Shown in pieces: positions 44,699 to 51,952 of a stretch of DNA of 64,000 nt. The position numbers and the translations under genes are program-made. The first letter of the stretch is position 1. Each line of letters begins with the position of its first letter. Under the pieces are notes generated by a model. The model saw only the letters and a list, made by a program, of their open reading frames with translations. It did no database searches and was not told where the DNA came from. The DNA is from JBCBKU01 sp038521345 (GTDB lineage Bacteria; Pseudomonadota; Alphaproteobacteria; Rhodobacterales; Rhodobacteraceae), in assembly GCA_038521345.1 (NCBI GenBank), contig JBCBKU010000004.1, positions 179,280 to 243,279 of the forward strand. Reading direction: 5' to 3'.

Positions 44699-44884
44699 CT
44701 ACTCTCTTTCGTCCGGGTACGCGTCCGCGAGCGCCGTCAGACGTTCGCGTGTCAGCGGCGCGTCTCCATTAGTTCGACCCAACATTGCCGCCAGTTCTGC
44801 AGGCGTCAGGCCCCAGAACTCATCGGGCTTCAAACGCAGTTCGAACATTCCTGCTCGCATCAATCCCGGCCAGTCGAAGCTCAT
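44699..44884 (-). CDS. Gene transfer agent gp10.1 (rcc01693-type) small tail-assembly protein
   Basis: The 61-aa product contains FDWPGLMRAGMFELRLKPDE followed by FWGLTPAELAAMLG, a small family found only in gene transfer agents and some phages between the tail tube and tape-measure genes. By position it resembles the second tail-assembly chaperone of siphophages. It overlaps the gp10 end by 4 nt. I see no frameshift signal joining it to gp10, unlike classical phage chaperones. Confidence 0.85.
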   Translation of the reverse strand: MSFDWPGLMRAGMFELRLKPDEFWGLTPAELAAMLGRTNGDAPLTRERLTALADAYPDERE

Positions 44885-45186
44885 GCAAAGGCCCGTACCA
44901 AGAGCTCCGCCGCCGCCCGCGCGGCCGCGCCGGCGCCACCCTCAATGTCCGCTGACAGCAGATCATCGTGCGTTCCCCGCCAGCCGCCACCCCGCAAGCC
45001 CGCCACCACGAGGGCCAACACATCCCGCGTCGAGAAGACGCCGCTCTCGAACCGCTCGACCAGAGCGACCAGCGTGTCCTCCTCAAGCTCCGCTTCCAAC
45101 TCGGCAAGCGCACCGAGAGTCAGTTTCATCACGCGTTGCTCGCCATCGAGACACAGAGCGACTTCGCCGGCCCACGGGTTCGCCAT
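44881..45186 (-). CDS. Gene transfer agent gp10: tail-assembly chaperone-like protein
   Basis: The 101-aa protein is of the gene transfer agent family next to the tail tube: VALCLDGEQRVMKLTLGALA, ELEAELEEDTLVALVERFES and DVLALVVAGLRGGGWRGTHD. The acidic helical character fits an assembly chaperone that coats the tape measure. The ATG shares one base with the stop of gp9 (a TTG one codon earlier is not needed). Confidence 0.87.
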   Translation of the reverse strand: MANPWAGEVALCLDGEQRVMKLTLGALAELEAELEEDTLVALVERFESGVFSTRDVLALVVAGLRGGGWRGTHDDLLSADIEGGAGAAARAAAELLVRAFA

Positions 45187-45599
45187 CAAAGGGCCGTGAA
45201 ACTCAGAGCACCGGCCGACGCCATCGCAAGCTCATAGGTGGCCTCGCCATTATAGCTCCCGGCATATTCGACGCTGGTGATTTGGAACGGGCCCTCGACG
45301 ATCCCGAAGTCCGGAACGATCACCTGAAAGTCCGGCGTCTCACCGTCAAAGAATATCTGACGCGCCCGTTCGTCTGTCGAGGCATCCTTGAAAACACCAG
45401 ATCCCGAGATCGAGGCCGATTTCACCCCTGCCCCGCCCAGAAGTTCGCGCCAGCCGCCTTGGCTTTCAAGGCTCGTGACATCAACGCTCTCGGCGTTAAA
45501 GCTGATCCGCGTGGCACGCAGCCCCGCGATAGTCTCGAACTGGCCGGCGCCGGTCAGATCGAGCTTTATAAGAAGGTCTTTGCCGTTCTGGGCACCCAT
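45186..45599 (-). CDS. Gene transfer agent gp9: major tail tube protein (TP901-1 family)
   Basis: This 137-aa protein polymerises into the tail tube. Signature parts are GKDLLIKLDLTGAGQFETIA, RATRISFNAESVDVTSLESQ and the C-terminal FQITSVEYAGSYNGEATYEL. The ATG at MGAQNGKDLL is chosen over an upstream GTG because GGAG sits 8 nt before it. It lies 24 nt after gp8 in the transcription direction, one of the few gaps in the tightly packed tail genes. Confidence 0.94.
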   Translation of the reverse strand: MGAQNGKDLLIKLDLTGAGQFETIAGLRATRISFNAESVDVTSLESQGGWRELLGGAGVKSASISGSGVFKDASTDERARQIFFDGETPDFQVIVPDFGIVEGPFQITSVEYAGSYNGEATYELAMASAGALSFTAL

Positions 45600-45623
45600 G
45601 GCCGTCACTCCAGCTTAAGAAAT

Positions 45624-46034
45624 TCAGTCGTCTTCGACACGTGCGCGGAACAACAAGTCGATCCTTCGCACATCCGCGTCCTGTACCCGCCTCGCCCGCG
45701 CGCTCACGAAACGCAGACCGACAAGCCTCCCTCGAGACAGCGCCAAGGGCGCATCCACCAAGGCATCCGATATCGCCGCCGCAGCGGTCTTCGCCGTCTG
45801 GAACCCAGCGGCATCGGTGACAACAGACACAGTAAACTGGTGTTCTGCCCCAGCCCCGGTCTTGTCTGACTGGTCCGTCACATCTTCAGGTCCGAGGCTC
45901 ACATAGGTTCCTGGAACCGCCCCCGCCGGCACGACATCGTAAACCGCCGACCCAACAGCCGCGCTGAGCGCCGCATTCGCCAACAGCTGCTGGTAGACCG
46001 CCGCTTGCAGAGCGGCCCCGACCCCATAGCTCAT
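45624..46034 (-). CDS. Gene transfer agent gp8: DUF3168 tail terminator protein
   Basis: The 136-aa protein matches DUF3168: GAALQAAVYQQLLANAALSA, YDVVPAGAVPGTYVSLGPED and GLRFVSARARRVQDADVRRI. It caps the tail tube and connects it to the head through gp7. The start at MSYGVGAALQ overlaps the end of gp7 by 4 nt. Confidence 0.92.
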   Translation of the reverse strand: MSYGVGAALQAAVYQQLLANAALSAAVGSAVYDVVPAGAVPGTYVSLGPEDVTDQSDKTGAGAEHQFTVSVVTDAAGFQTAKTAAAAISDALVDAPLALSRGRLVGLRFVSARARRVQDADVRRIDLLFRARVEDD

Positions 46035-46360
46035 GCTGACACCTCCTCCTGGGCAAAACAGACCAGATACCGCGCGTCCGGATTCGCCTCCGCCACTGCT
46101 CTGATCCGAAAAAGGCGTGACCCGTCCCGGAACCTCTGATTGGGCTTCGGCCGCGATGGGGCGCCGTCCGGTGCTGCCCGTACCGTGATCCGGTAAGGCA
46201 CGGTGGACAGCGTAACGAAATCCTGCGCCTTTTCGCGGCCGGTACCCGGTTTTACATGCGCCCAGATCTCGCCCACCGACGACCACGTCTCGGTGAACCC
46301 GCCCGCGCCGTCAGGTGCGACCGCTGCTTCTTCAAGTGTCAGTTTCCGGTTCAGGATCAT
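46031..46360 (-). CDS. Gene transfer agent gp7: head-tail stopper/adaptor (SPP1 gp16-like)
   Basis: The 109-aa protein belongs to the phage head-tail adaptor family. Seen are GGFTETWSSVGEIWAHVKPG, TLSTVPYRITVRAAP and PNQRFRDGSRLFRIRAVAEA, typical of SPP1 gp16-like stoppers that close the portal channel. The start MILNRKLTLEE overlaps gp6 by 4 nt; a longer upstream frame runs through gp6 and is discarded. Confidence 0.92.
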   Translation of the reverse strand: MILNRKLTLEEAAVAPDGAGGFTETWSSVGEIWAHVKPGTGREKAQDFVTLSTVPYRITVRAAPDGAPSRPKPNQRFRDGSRLFRIRAVAEANPDARYLVCFAQEEVSA

Positions 46361-46956
46361 CGCCGACCCCCGCCAAAGATCCGCACCTGGCGATACCGTT
46401 CGATCAGGACCGAAACGCCCCAGGGCATCACCGTCCCGTCGCTCGCCACCTCGTGGCGGTGCTCGTAGTAATGCGCCGCCAGCAGGAAGACCGCTCGCGC
46501 AAGATCCGCCGGCAGATCCGACCATGCCGTGCCGTATCCGGCCGTAAACTGGATCTCCGCCGCACCGCCGACCGGAATCGTTGGCAGGATCAGCGATGTC
46601 GCCGCCAGAACCGGGCGATGCGTGTCCTTGATCAACCGATAAGCACTCGAGTCGACCACGCTCTCGCTCCCCGATTGGTCGACGATCTTGACTTCGGACA
46701 CCGCGTCAACCGGCGCCACGGGAAGAACTTGTCGGCCAAGGTCTCGCCACGCAGCCAGCGACCAGAGAAACGACCGCGTGATTAACGCTTTGCCCAACCG
46801 CGCCTCGATCGCCGAAATGGCCGCGCGAAGACACGTGTCAAGAACCGCATCCTGCAGCGCATCGTCTGCAAAACCGGATCCCAGCCGAAGGTGATCGCGA
46901 AATTCAGCCACCGGCAGCACGGCAGTAGGGACACTTGTCAACTCGGTCAAAATCAT
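46357..46956 (-). CDS. Gene transfer agent gp6: head-tail connector (adaptor) protein
   Basis: The 199-aa protein belongs to the gp6-like connector group: VAEFRDHLRLGSGFADDALQ, AAISAIEARLGKALITRSF, IQFTAGYGTAWSDLPADLAR and AVFLLAAHYYEHRHEV. It forms the ring under the portal. The ATG at MILTELTSVP is taken as the start, by comparison with the family. A 159-nt gap with a hairpin separates it from the capsid gene. Confidence 0.92.
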   Translation of the reverse strand: MILTELTSVPTAVLPVAEFRDHLRLGSGFADDALQDAVLDTCLRAAISAIEARLGKALITRSFLWSLAAWRDLGRQVLPVAPVDAVSEVKIVDQSGSESVVDSSAYRLIKDTHRPVLAATSLILPTIPVGGAAEIQFTAGYGTAWSDLPADLARAVFLLAAHYYEHRHEVASDGTVMPWGVSVLIERYRQVRIFGGGRR

Positions 46957-47076
46957 CGCTTTTCTCCGCACTTCCGTTCCACCCCGTCCTGTGGGCGGAT
47001 GGGCGCACGCCCCCGCATTGTTCGGACGGAGGGGGAGCAGCTAGACAACACAGGTTATCTGGCGCACGCCCACCGA

Positions 47077-47101
47077 CCGTCCCGACACATGGCCGGGACG
47101 G
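47077..47101 (-). promoter_or_regulatory. Hairpin in the capsid-connector spacer
   Basis: A perfect 7-bp inverted repeat (47077-47083/47095-47101, 11-nt loop) begins 15 nt behind the major capsid stop in the longest gap of the particle operon. There is no T-run after it on the - strand. A role in mRNA processing or partial termination is inferred only. The spacer 46957-47115 otherwise holds no gene that I can support. Confidence 0.4.
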
Positions 47102-47115
47102 CCATTCGTAACTGC

Positions 47116-48291
47116 TTACGCAGTGCCGAATTTCAGAAGCTTGATCGCGGCAAAGTCGCTCACGTCTCCACCCACGCGCTTGGTGGCATAGAATAGGACA
47201 TGGGGCTTTGCCGAGAACGGATCGCGGAGAATGCGCAAATCCGGACGTTCGGCGACGGTATAGCCCGCGCCGAAATCGCCAAACGCAACAGCGTAAGCGT
47301 CGTCGTCGATCGACGGCATGTCCTCGGCGATCAGGACGGGATAGCCCAGTAGACGCGCGGCCTCGCCAGCCGCCATGCCGTCAGACCACAGGAACCGGCC
47401 GTCGGCATCCTTCAGCTTGCGCACATCGCCGGCCGTCTTCGAATTCATGACGAACGTCGCGTTCGACCGGTACTGCGCACCGAGTGCATAGACGAGGTCG
47501 ATGACGGCATCCGCCGGGTTGGACGCCGCAAAGTCGCCCTGCACGCCCGTGGTAACGTAGCCGAGAGAATCCCAGGCCCACGATGCATTGTCGACTTTCG
47601 GATGGGTCAGAAACCCGGTCGGTTTGTCGTTGCCGTCTCCGCTCACGAAAGCCTCAGCCTCGGCGCGGGCGAACTTGTCGGCAATCCGCGACGCAAGCCA
47701 GCCTTCCATATCGAATGCCGCGTCGTCCAGAAGCCGCTGCGACGCTTTTGGAAGCGCCGAAAGCTCATGAAGCGGGATGGAAATCCGGTCGATTGTGGGC
47801 GTCGTCGTCTCACCGAAAGCAACGGTCTCGGTTGCCCAGCCGGAACCGATATCGGTCGTATCGATCAGCACGTCATAGGACGTGGCCTCGACATTCACGA
47901 CATTGGCGATCTGGCGCAGCGACGCTGCCGATTTCAGAACGCTCTGCACTGATTCCGACGTCTGCGGGTCGACCAGATAACCACCATCGCCCGGAACGGT
48001 CGTGCCAAGAGCCTTGCCTTCCAGCGCGATGCCCCGAAGCGCCGCGTCGTCGCCGGTGCGCACATAGGCCGCAAAGGCCTTCTGATGCGGGGCTTCTTCG
48101 GTTGCCGCAGCGGCCAATGCCGGGCGGCGGTTCAAGGTGGATTTCCGATCCAGCATGGTCAGTCGCTCTTCCTGTTTTGCAAGTTTCTCGGTGACGTCTT
48201 CGATGAAGCCCGCCAGCGCATCCTTCATCTCTTCGGCTGCCGACCCGGACGCACTCGCCCCGGCCCGAGCCTTGATCTCGGTGTCGCTCAT
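47116..48291 (-). CDS. Gene transfer agent gp5: major capsid protein (HK97 fold)
   Basis: This 391-aa HK97-type capsid protein builds the particle head. The N-terminal part up to about residue 100 is the scaffolding delta region, with a coiled coil (EEMKDALAGFIEDVTEKLAK). It is followed by the capsid core: GTTVPGDGGYLVDPQTSESV, ISIPLHELSALPKASQRLLD, FVSGDGNDKPTGFLTHPKV and DLVYALGAQYRSNATFVMNS. The N-terminal part should be cut off by gp4. The start at MSDTEIKARAG is chosen over a longer frame. Confidence 0.96.
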   Translation of the reverse strand: MSDTEIKARAGASASGSAAEEMKDALAGFIEDVTEKLAKQEERLTMLDRKSTLNRRPALAAAATEEAPHQKAFAAYVRTGDDAALRGIALEGKALGTTVPGDGGYLVDPQTSESVQSVLKSAASLRQIANVVNVEATSYDVLIDTTDIGSGWATETVAFGETTTPTIDRISIPLHELSALPKASQRLLDDAAFDMEGWLASRIADKFARAEAEAFVSGDGNDKPTGFLTHPKVDNASWAWDSLGYVTTGVQGDFAASNPADAVIDLVYALGAQYRSNATFVMNSKTAGDVRKLKDADGRFLWSDGMAAGEAARLLGYPVLIAEDMPSIDDDAYAVAFGDFGAGYTVAERPDLRILRDPFSAKPHVLFYATKRVGGDVSDFAAIKLLKFGTA

Positions 48292-48328
48292 CTTGATTGT
48301 CCTGATGGCTAGGGTTGAACTCGCCGGC

Positions 48329-48895
48329 CTATCGTCCCGCCAGCATCGAGCGGGCGTCCGAAAGGGCCGCCGCCAGGTCACGCATGAGAGCTTCGTCGGG
48401 ACCGTCGCCCTTAGCACCCACCCGCGCTTCGGGGAGCATAGGAAAGGTCACCAATGACACTTCCCAAAGCTCCAATTCGTGCAATCGCCGCCGCCCTGCC
48501 TCGTCCTTCGCGGCCTTGACGGTCCGATACCCGATGGAAAGCCCGTCGATAGCGCCCGCGTCCAAAAGCGCTTTGGCTTCACGCGCACGCGTCACATCGG
48601 TCAAAAGCCGGCCTTTCACATGAAGGCCCTTCGCGTCTTCGCGCACCTCGTCCCAGATCCCGATCGGTTCGGTCGGATCGTGCTGCCAGAGCATTTTGAC
48701 CGATCGTCCCTTGGCCGCGAGTTCCTCAAGCGACCCCGCATAGGCTCCCACCTCGACCACGTCGCCGCTCTGGTCCGTCTCACCAAAGAGCGATGCATAC
48801 CCCTCGATCACCGCGCCCTCGACTTTGACCTCTCCATCAAGAGCTGCGAACTTGTGCTCAAGGCTCTGCGCGAAGTTCTCTTTCATCGTCAGCAT
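48329..48895 (-). CDS. Gene transfer agent gp4: HK97 family prohead protease
   Basis: The 188-aa serine protease matures the head by trimming the capsid N-terminus. Family features are GYASLFGETDQSGDVVEVGA, the catalytic His in VKMLWQHDPTEPIGIWDEV and the catalytic Ser in LLDAGAIDGLSIGYRTV. The ATG at MLTMKENFAQ is preferred (GAGG 7 nt upstream) to a GTG overlapping the portal stop. The portal and protease genes nearly touch, so there is no counterpart of the small gp3.5 gene found in R. capsulatus. Confidence 0.94.
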   Translation of the reverse strand: MLTMKENFAQSLEHKFAALDGEVKVEGAVIEGYASLFGETDQSGDVVEVGAYAGSLEELAAKGRSVKMLWQHDPTEPIGIWDEVREDAKGLHVKGRLLTDVTRAREAKALLDAGAIDGLSIGYRTVKAAKDEAGRRRLHELELWEVSLVTFPMLPEARVGAKGDGPDEALMRDLAAALSDARSMLAGR

Positions 48896-48897
48896 GA

Positions 48898-50070
48898 TCA
48901 CACCTCGTCTTCAGAGATTTTCGGCAGGCCCAGAAGCGTTCGTTTCTCCGCGTCGCTCAGAAAGTCCGCGTCAGACACGCGCTTCCACTGTGCGTCGCGC
49001 TCGGCGGCCAACGCCGGAACCTGGTCCAGGTCGGGCTTCAATTCCACCGCATCGCCGTTGAATTCCGATAGCCACGCACCCAAGGCTGCAGCCACCCGGG
49101 TTGCAAGCGGCAGGACCGTCAGGCGATAGAATGCTCGGTTCGCCTCTTGGTAGTTTGCATAGGTCGCGTCGCCGGGGATCCCTAGAAGCATAGGCGGCAC
49201 ACCAAAGGCCACGGCAATCTCTCGGGCCGCACTTTCCTTTGTCTTCTGGAATTCCATGTCCGACGGCGAAAACCCCATTGGCTTCCAGTCGAGCCCACCT
49301 TCCAGCAGCATGGGCCGCCCTGCATTTCGCGCACCCGTGTGATGGCTCTCCATCTCGCTCAGGAGCCGGTCATACTGGTCGGCCGAGAGGCTCCCTTGCC
49401 CGTCGGAACCTTTGTAGACGATGGCGCCCGACGGACGTGCCGCGTTGTCCAGCAGCGCCTTTGACCAATGCGAGGCGCTCGTATGTACATCGAGCGCGGC
49501 CGCGGCCGCCTGCATCGGCGAAAACCCGTAGTGGTCGTCTTGCGGATGAAAGGCCTTGATGTGGCAGACCGGCGACCCCCCGTCGCCGACCGCGAAGCGG
49601 TGCGCCCGTGCCCCAACCTTGTATTCGTAGGCCACTGGCCAGCCATCGGCCCCCGGCACTACGCTCATTCGATCCGATCTCAGGACATGCAGTTCCGACG
49701 GAACGCCCTCGCCCACAGCTTCGACATACCCATCGCCTGAAAGCAGCAGCTGGCCGACCAGCGCTTCGAAGAACTCAGCCTTGCCCTGCGCCGTATTCGG
49801 CCGCTGCACCAGCGCCAAAACTGGATGCGTGTCATACCGACGCTCGGCATCCTGAGCGACCAACGGCAGCGCCGCCGCCGCCTCTGCGATCAGCTTGACC
49901 GACCGGAACCCAACCGGGTTCCCAAGAAATCCTGCGCGCGTCAGCGAGTTGGTATCCCGCGGTGACCACGCAACACGACCCGTGTTCTGATACGCGATCA
50001 CAGGTCCCGTCGCCGATGCTTTCGCCTCGATCGCCTCTCCCGTCCCACGTTTCAGAAATCCGAATAGCAT
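48898..50070 (-). CDS. Gene transfer agent gp3: portal protein
   Basis: The 390-aa phage portal protein (HK97 type) forms the dodecameric DNA gate of the head. Seen are NTGRVAWSPRDTNSLTRAGF, NPVGFRSVKLIAEAAAALPL, CHIKAFHPQDDHYGFSPMQA and VAFGVPPMLLGIPGDATYAN, all diagnostic. The ATG giving MLFGFLKRGTGEAIEAK is the family start. An 87-nt spacer with a terminator-like hairpin separates it from the terminase gene. Confidence 0.96.
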   Translation of the reverse strand: MLFGFLKRGTGEAIEAKASATGPVIAYQNTGRVAWSPRDTNSLTRAGFLGNPVGFRSVKLIAEAAAALPLVAQDAERRYDTHPVLALVQRPNTAQGKAEFFEALVGQLLLSGDGYVEAVGEGVPSELHVLRSDRMSVVPGADGWPVAYEYKVGARAHRFAVGDGGSPVCHIKAFHPQDDHYGFSPMQAAAAALDVHTSASHWSKALLDNAARPSGAIVYKGSDGQGSLSADQYDRLLSEMESHHTGARNAGRPMLLEGGLDWKPMGFSPSDMEFQKTKESAAREIAVAFGVPPMLLGIPGDATYANYQEANRAFYRLTVLPLATRVAAALGAWLSEFNGDAVELKPDLDQVPALAAERDAQWKRVSDADFLSDAEKRTLLGLPKISEDEV

Positions 50071-50097
50071 CGCTATCTCCCAGGATCACGGCGCCCA

Positions 50098-50129
50098 AAG
50101 AAAAGGCCCCGCCGTTTGCTGACAGGGCC
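50098..50129 (-). terminator. Terminator-like hairpin between terminase and portal genes
   Basis: On the - strand a 9-bp stem with two G-U pairs (50121-50129 with 50105-50113, 7-nt loop) is followed directly by TTTTCTTT. It has the form of an intrinsic terminator, yet it lies inside the gene transfer agent operon, between gp2 and gp3. Attenuation that lowers or uncouples downstream expression is the natural inference. Confidence 0.55.
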
Positions 50130-50157
50130 AACTTCTCAGGAAGGGTAAAACAATCCT

Positions 50158-51549
50158 TTACGCCAGCGTTCGCACCCTCGGGCGGCGCCACTTGGCCATG
50201 GGATCAAGAAGGAGATCCTGCATTGCCCAAACCAAAGCGTCGACCCGGTCAGGCGAGCCAGCCCCGCGGTACCCCTGCGCCGTGAAACGACACATCTGGT
50301 CTTCAAGAGCGTCAAGGCCCGGCAGATGATGTACCCGCCCCTGTTCATAAAGCGCCGCAACCGGCTCTGCGCGCGCAACCTTTCCACGTGAAGCACGCAC
50401 AGCCCGATAGGGCACCATTGGGTCGACCTGCCTGACAACGCTTTCCACGAGATCCCCCCCCTGGTTCACTTCCGCGATCAAGCGATCACCCTTATGCCGC
50501 CTCAGCGCTTCCACGGCGGCCTCGGCCCACACCACGGGTGACGCCCCCCGAACGCTCGCGTCTTCCAAAACGACAGCACGCCAATCGGTCGGCGGCCCGT
50601 CCGTTATCGCCCCGGCAACGACGATCCCACATTCGTCCGACCCGGCATGCCCCGTCACAGGCGGGTCAACGGCCACCACAATTCTGTCGACCAAGAACGC
50701 CGCACCCTCCCGACATTCATCAAGAGCACCGAGCGACCATAGCGCGCCCTCCTCCTCGTTCAGTAGAACACCGTCCAATTCCTGCCGCCCAAGTCGGGTC
50801 CCCGCATATCGCGCCCGCACTTCTTCCAGAAATGAACTCGCCAAGAACGCTCTGTTGGCCTCGGTAGGTGCGTGGGTCATGACGGTCGTCGGCGAAGCAA
50901 GAATACGCTTCAGCACCGCAACGTTTCGCGGTGTCGTTGTCACGCATTGCCGCGGTCGCTTACCAAGACGCAAGGCGAATTGCAGCATATCCCATGTCTC
51001 GTCGGCTTTCCGCCACTTGCCCAACTCATCCGCCCAAGCCCCATCGAACTGAGGGCCGCGCAAGGCTTCGGGTTCCTGCGCCGAACAGGCTTGTGCGGTC
51101 GCACCATTGGGCCAGACAAGCCGCTTTCGACCCGCCTCCCATTTCGGCCTCCGGTCAGGGGGGGAGCAGGCAAGGATCCCGCTATCCCCCTCGACCATGA
51201 CGCCCAAGACCTGATCGAAGGTCTCGCCGACAAGTGCAAGTCTCTGGAATCGACCGGGATCGGCAGGGTACGCTCCCTCGACTTGCGCGCGCACCCACTC
51301 AGCCCCGGCCCGGGTCTTCCCGGCGCCACGTCCACCCATGCAGACCCATGTTCGCCAGTCACCCTCGGGCGCAATCTGATGATGTGCCGCCCAGAAATCG
51401 AAGAGGAACGGAAGCGCAGCCAGCGCACCTTCATTCTCGCTCAGATCGAGTTGACTTAAAAACCTCTCCTGTATCTCCATCGGCCCTGAGGCGATCCAGT
51501 AGGCCCCGGATTGTATTCCGCGCGTCTTCAAGATTGAGGGCAAAGTCAT
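50158..51549 (-). CDS. Gene transfer agent gp2: terminase large subunit
   Basis: This ATPase/nuclease packages DNA into the particle; in gene transfer agents it takes random host DNA. The protein is 463 aa with the first ATG. It has the Walker A motif WVCMGGRGAGKTRAGAEWVR, the acidic ATPase segment FDGAWADELGKWRKADETW and the C-terminal RNase H-type nuclease with RIVVAVDPPVTGHAGSDE and DRVDALVWAMQDLLLDP. The first ATG overlaps gp1 by 119 nt, and an ATG at 51480 would overlap by only 50 nt. AGGAGG lies 12 nt before the first, so the start is uncertain. Confidence 0.94.
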   Translation of the reverse strand: MTLPSILKTRGIQSGAYWIASGPMEIQERFLSQLDLSENEGALAALPFLFDFWAAHHQIAPEGDWRTWVCMGGRGAGKTRAGAEWVRAQVEGAYPADPGRFQRLALVGETFDQVLGVMVEGDSGILACSPPDRRPKWEAGRKRLVWPNGATAQACSAQEPEALRGPQFDGAWADELGKWRKADETWDMLQFALRLGKRPRQCVTTTPRNVAVLKRILASPTTVMTHAPTEANRAFLASSFLEEVRARYAGTRLGRQELDGVLLNEEEGALWSLGALDECREGAAFLVDRIVVAVDPPVTGHAGSDECGIVVAGAITDGPPTDWRAVVLEDASVRGASPVVWAEAAVEALRRHKGDRLIAEVNQGGDLVESVVRQVDPMVPYRAVRASRGKVARAEPVAALYEQGRVHHLPGLDALEDQMCRFTAQGYRGAGSPDRVDALVWAMQDLLLDPMAKWRRPRVRTLA

Positions 51550-51793
51550 GAACTATACCTGCCTCCTGTTTTCTTCTGGATTGCATCCGGAGGGTCGCAT
51601 CAAGAAGCGTTTGGATGGCCTTGTTGTAGCCGTCAGCGGCCCGCTGCGCGCGACCTGGGTCCTCGATTTCCCCCGCGTGGATCTTCTGGATCAGCTCGGT
51701 CAGCGCGTCGATCGCACGCTGGTAATGCTCTTCAGCCTGATGGATCAGCTTGTCCGCAGAGGAACCGTCACCTTCGGGTCGTATCACACTCAT
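51431..51793 (-). CDS. Gene transfer agent gp1: terminase small subunit
   Basis: This is the first gene of the particle operon. The 120-aa product is strongly helical (HQAEEHYQRAIDALTELIQK, RAQRAADGYNKAIQTLLDAT), as known for the small terminase of R. capsulatus, which lacks specific pac recognition. The ATG at MSVIRPEGDGSS is preferred to an upstream one. The end overlaps the start of gp2. The 159 nt before it, up to mltG, should hold the gene transfer agent promoter. Confidence 0.85.
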   Translation of the reverse strand: MSVIRPEGDGSSADKLIHQAEEHYQRAIDALTELIQKIHAGEIEDPGRAQRAADGYNKAIQTLLDATLRMQSRRKQEAGIVHDFALNLEDARNTIRGLLDRLRADGDTGEVFKSTRSERE

Positions 51794-51952
51794 GGGTCTG
51801 CCAACCTTTCGAGATCGCCCCGCCCGAAGCCACAAGAAAAGCGACCCGGTTCTACCGGATCGCCCTCTCCATCTCTAGCCGCAATACCGTGTACCCGCCC
51901 AACGCCCGAAAAAGGTTAATGCTCCGGGCGAGGCGTTGAAAACAATAAGCTT
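51794..51952 (-). promoter_or_regulatory. Putative promoter region of the gene transfer agent operon
   Basis: This 159-nt spacer between mltG and gp1 must contain any dedicated operon promoter. I see an inverted repeat CAACGCC (51900-51906)/GGCGTTG (51932-51938) with a nested CGCCCG/CGGGCG pair, and an isolated TTAACC half-site (51914-51919, - strand) resembling a CtrA half-site. No convincing -35/-10 pair is visible, as expected for a promoter driven by a dedicated activator such as GafA, but this is inference. Confidence 0.35.

Noticed and set aside
44699..45186. Programmed frameshift joining gp10 and gp10.1
   Set aside because: The two genes overlap by ATGA and each has its own start; I see no slippery heptamer at the junction.
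37444..51793. Prophage
   Set aside because: No integrase, repressor, replication or lysis gene and no attachment repeats; gene content and order are those of a gene transfer agent.
51914..51919. CtrA binding site before gp1
   Set aside because: Only one TTAACC half-site; the second half at the right spacing is missing.
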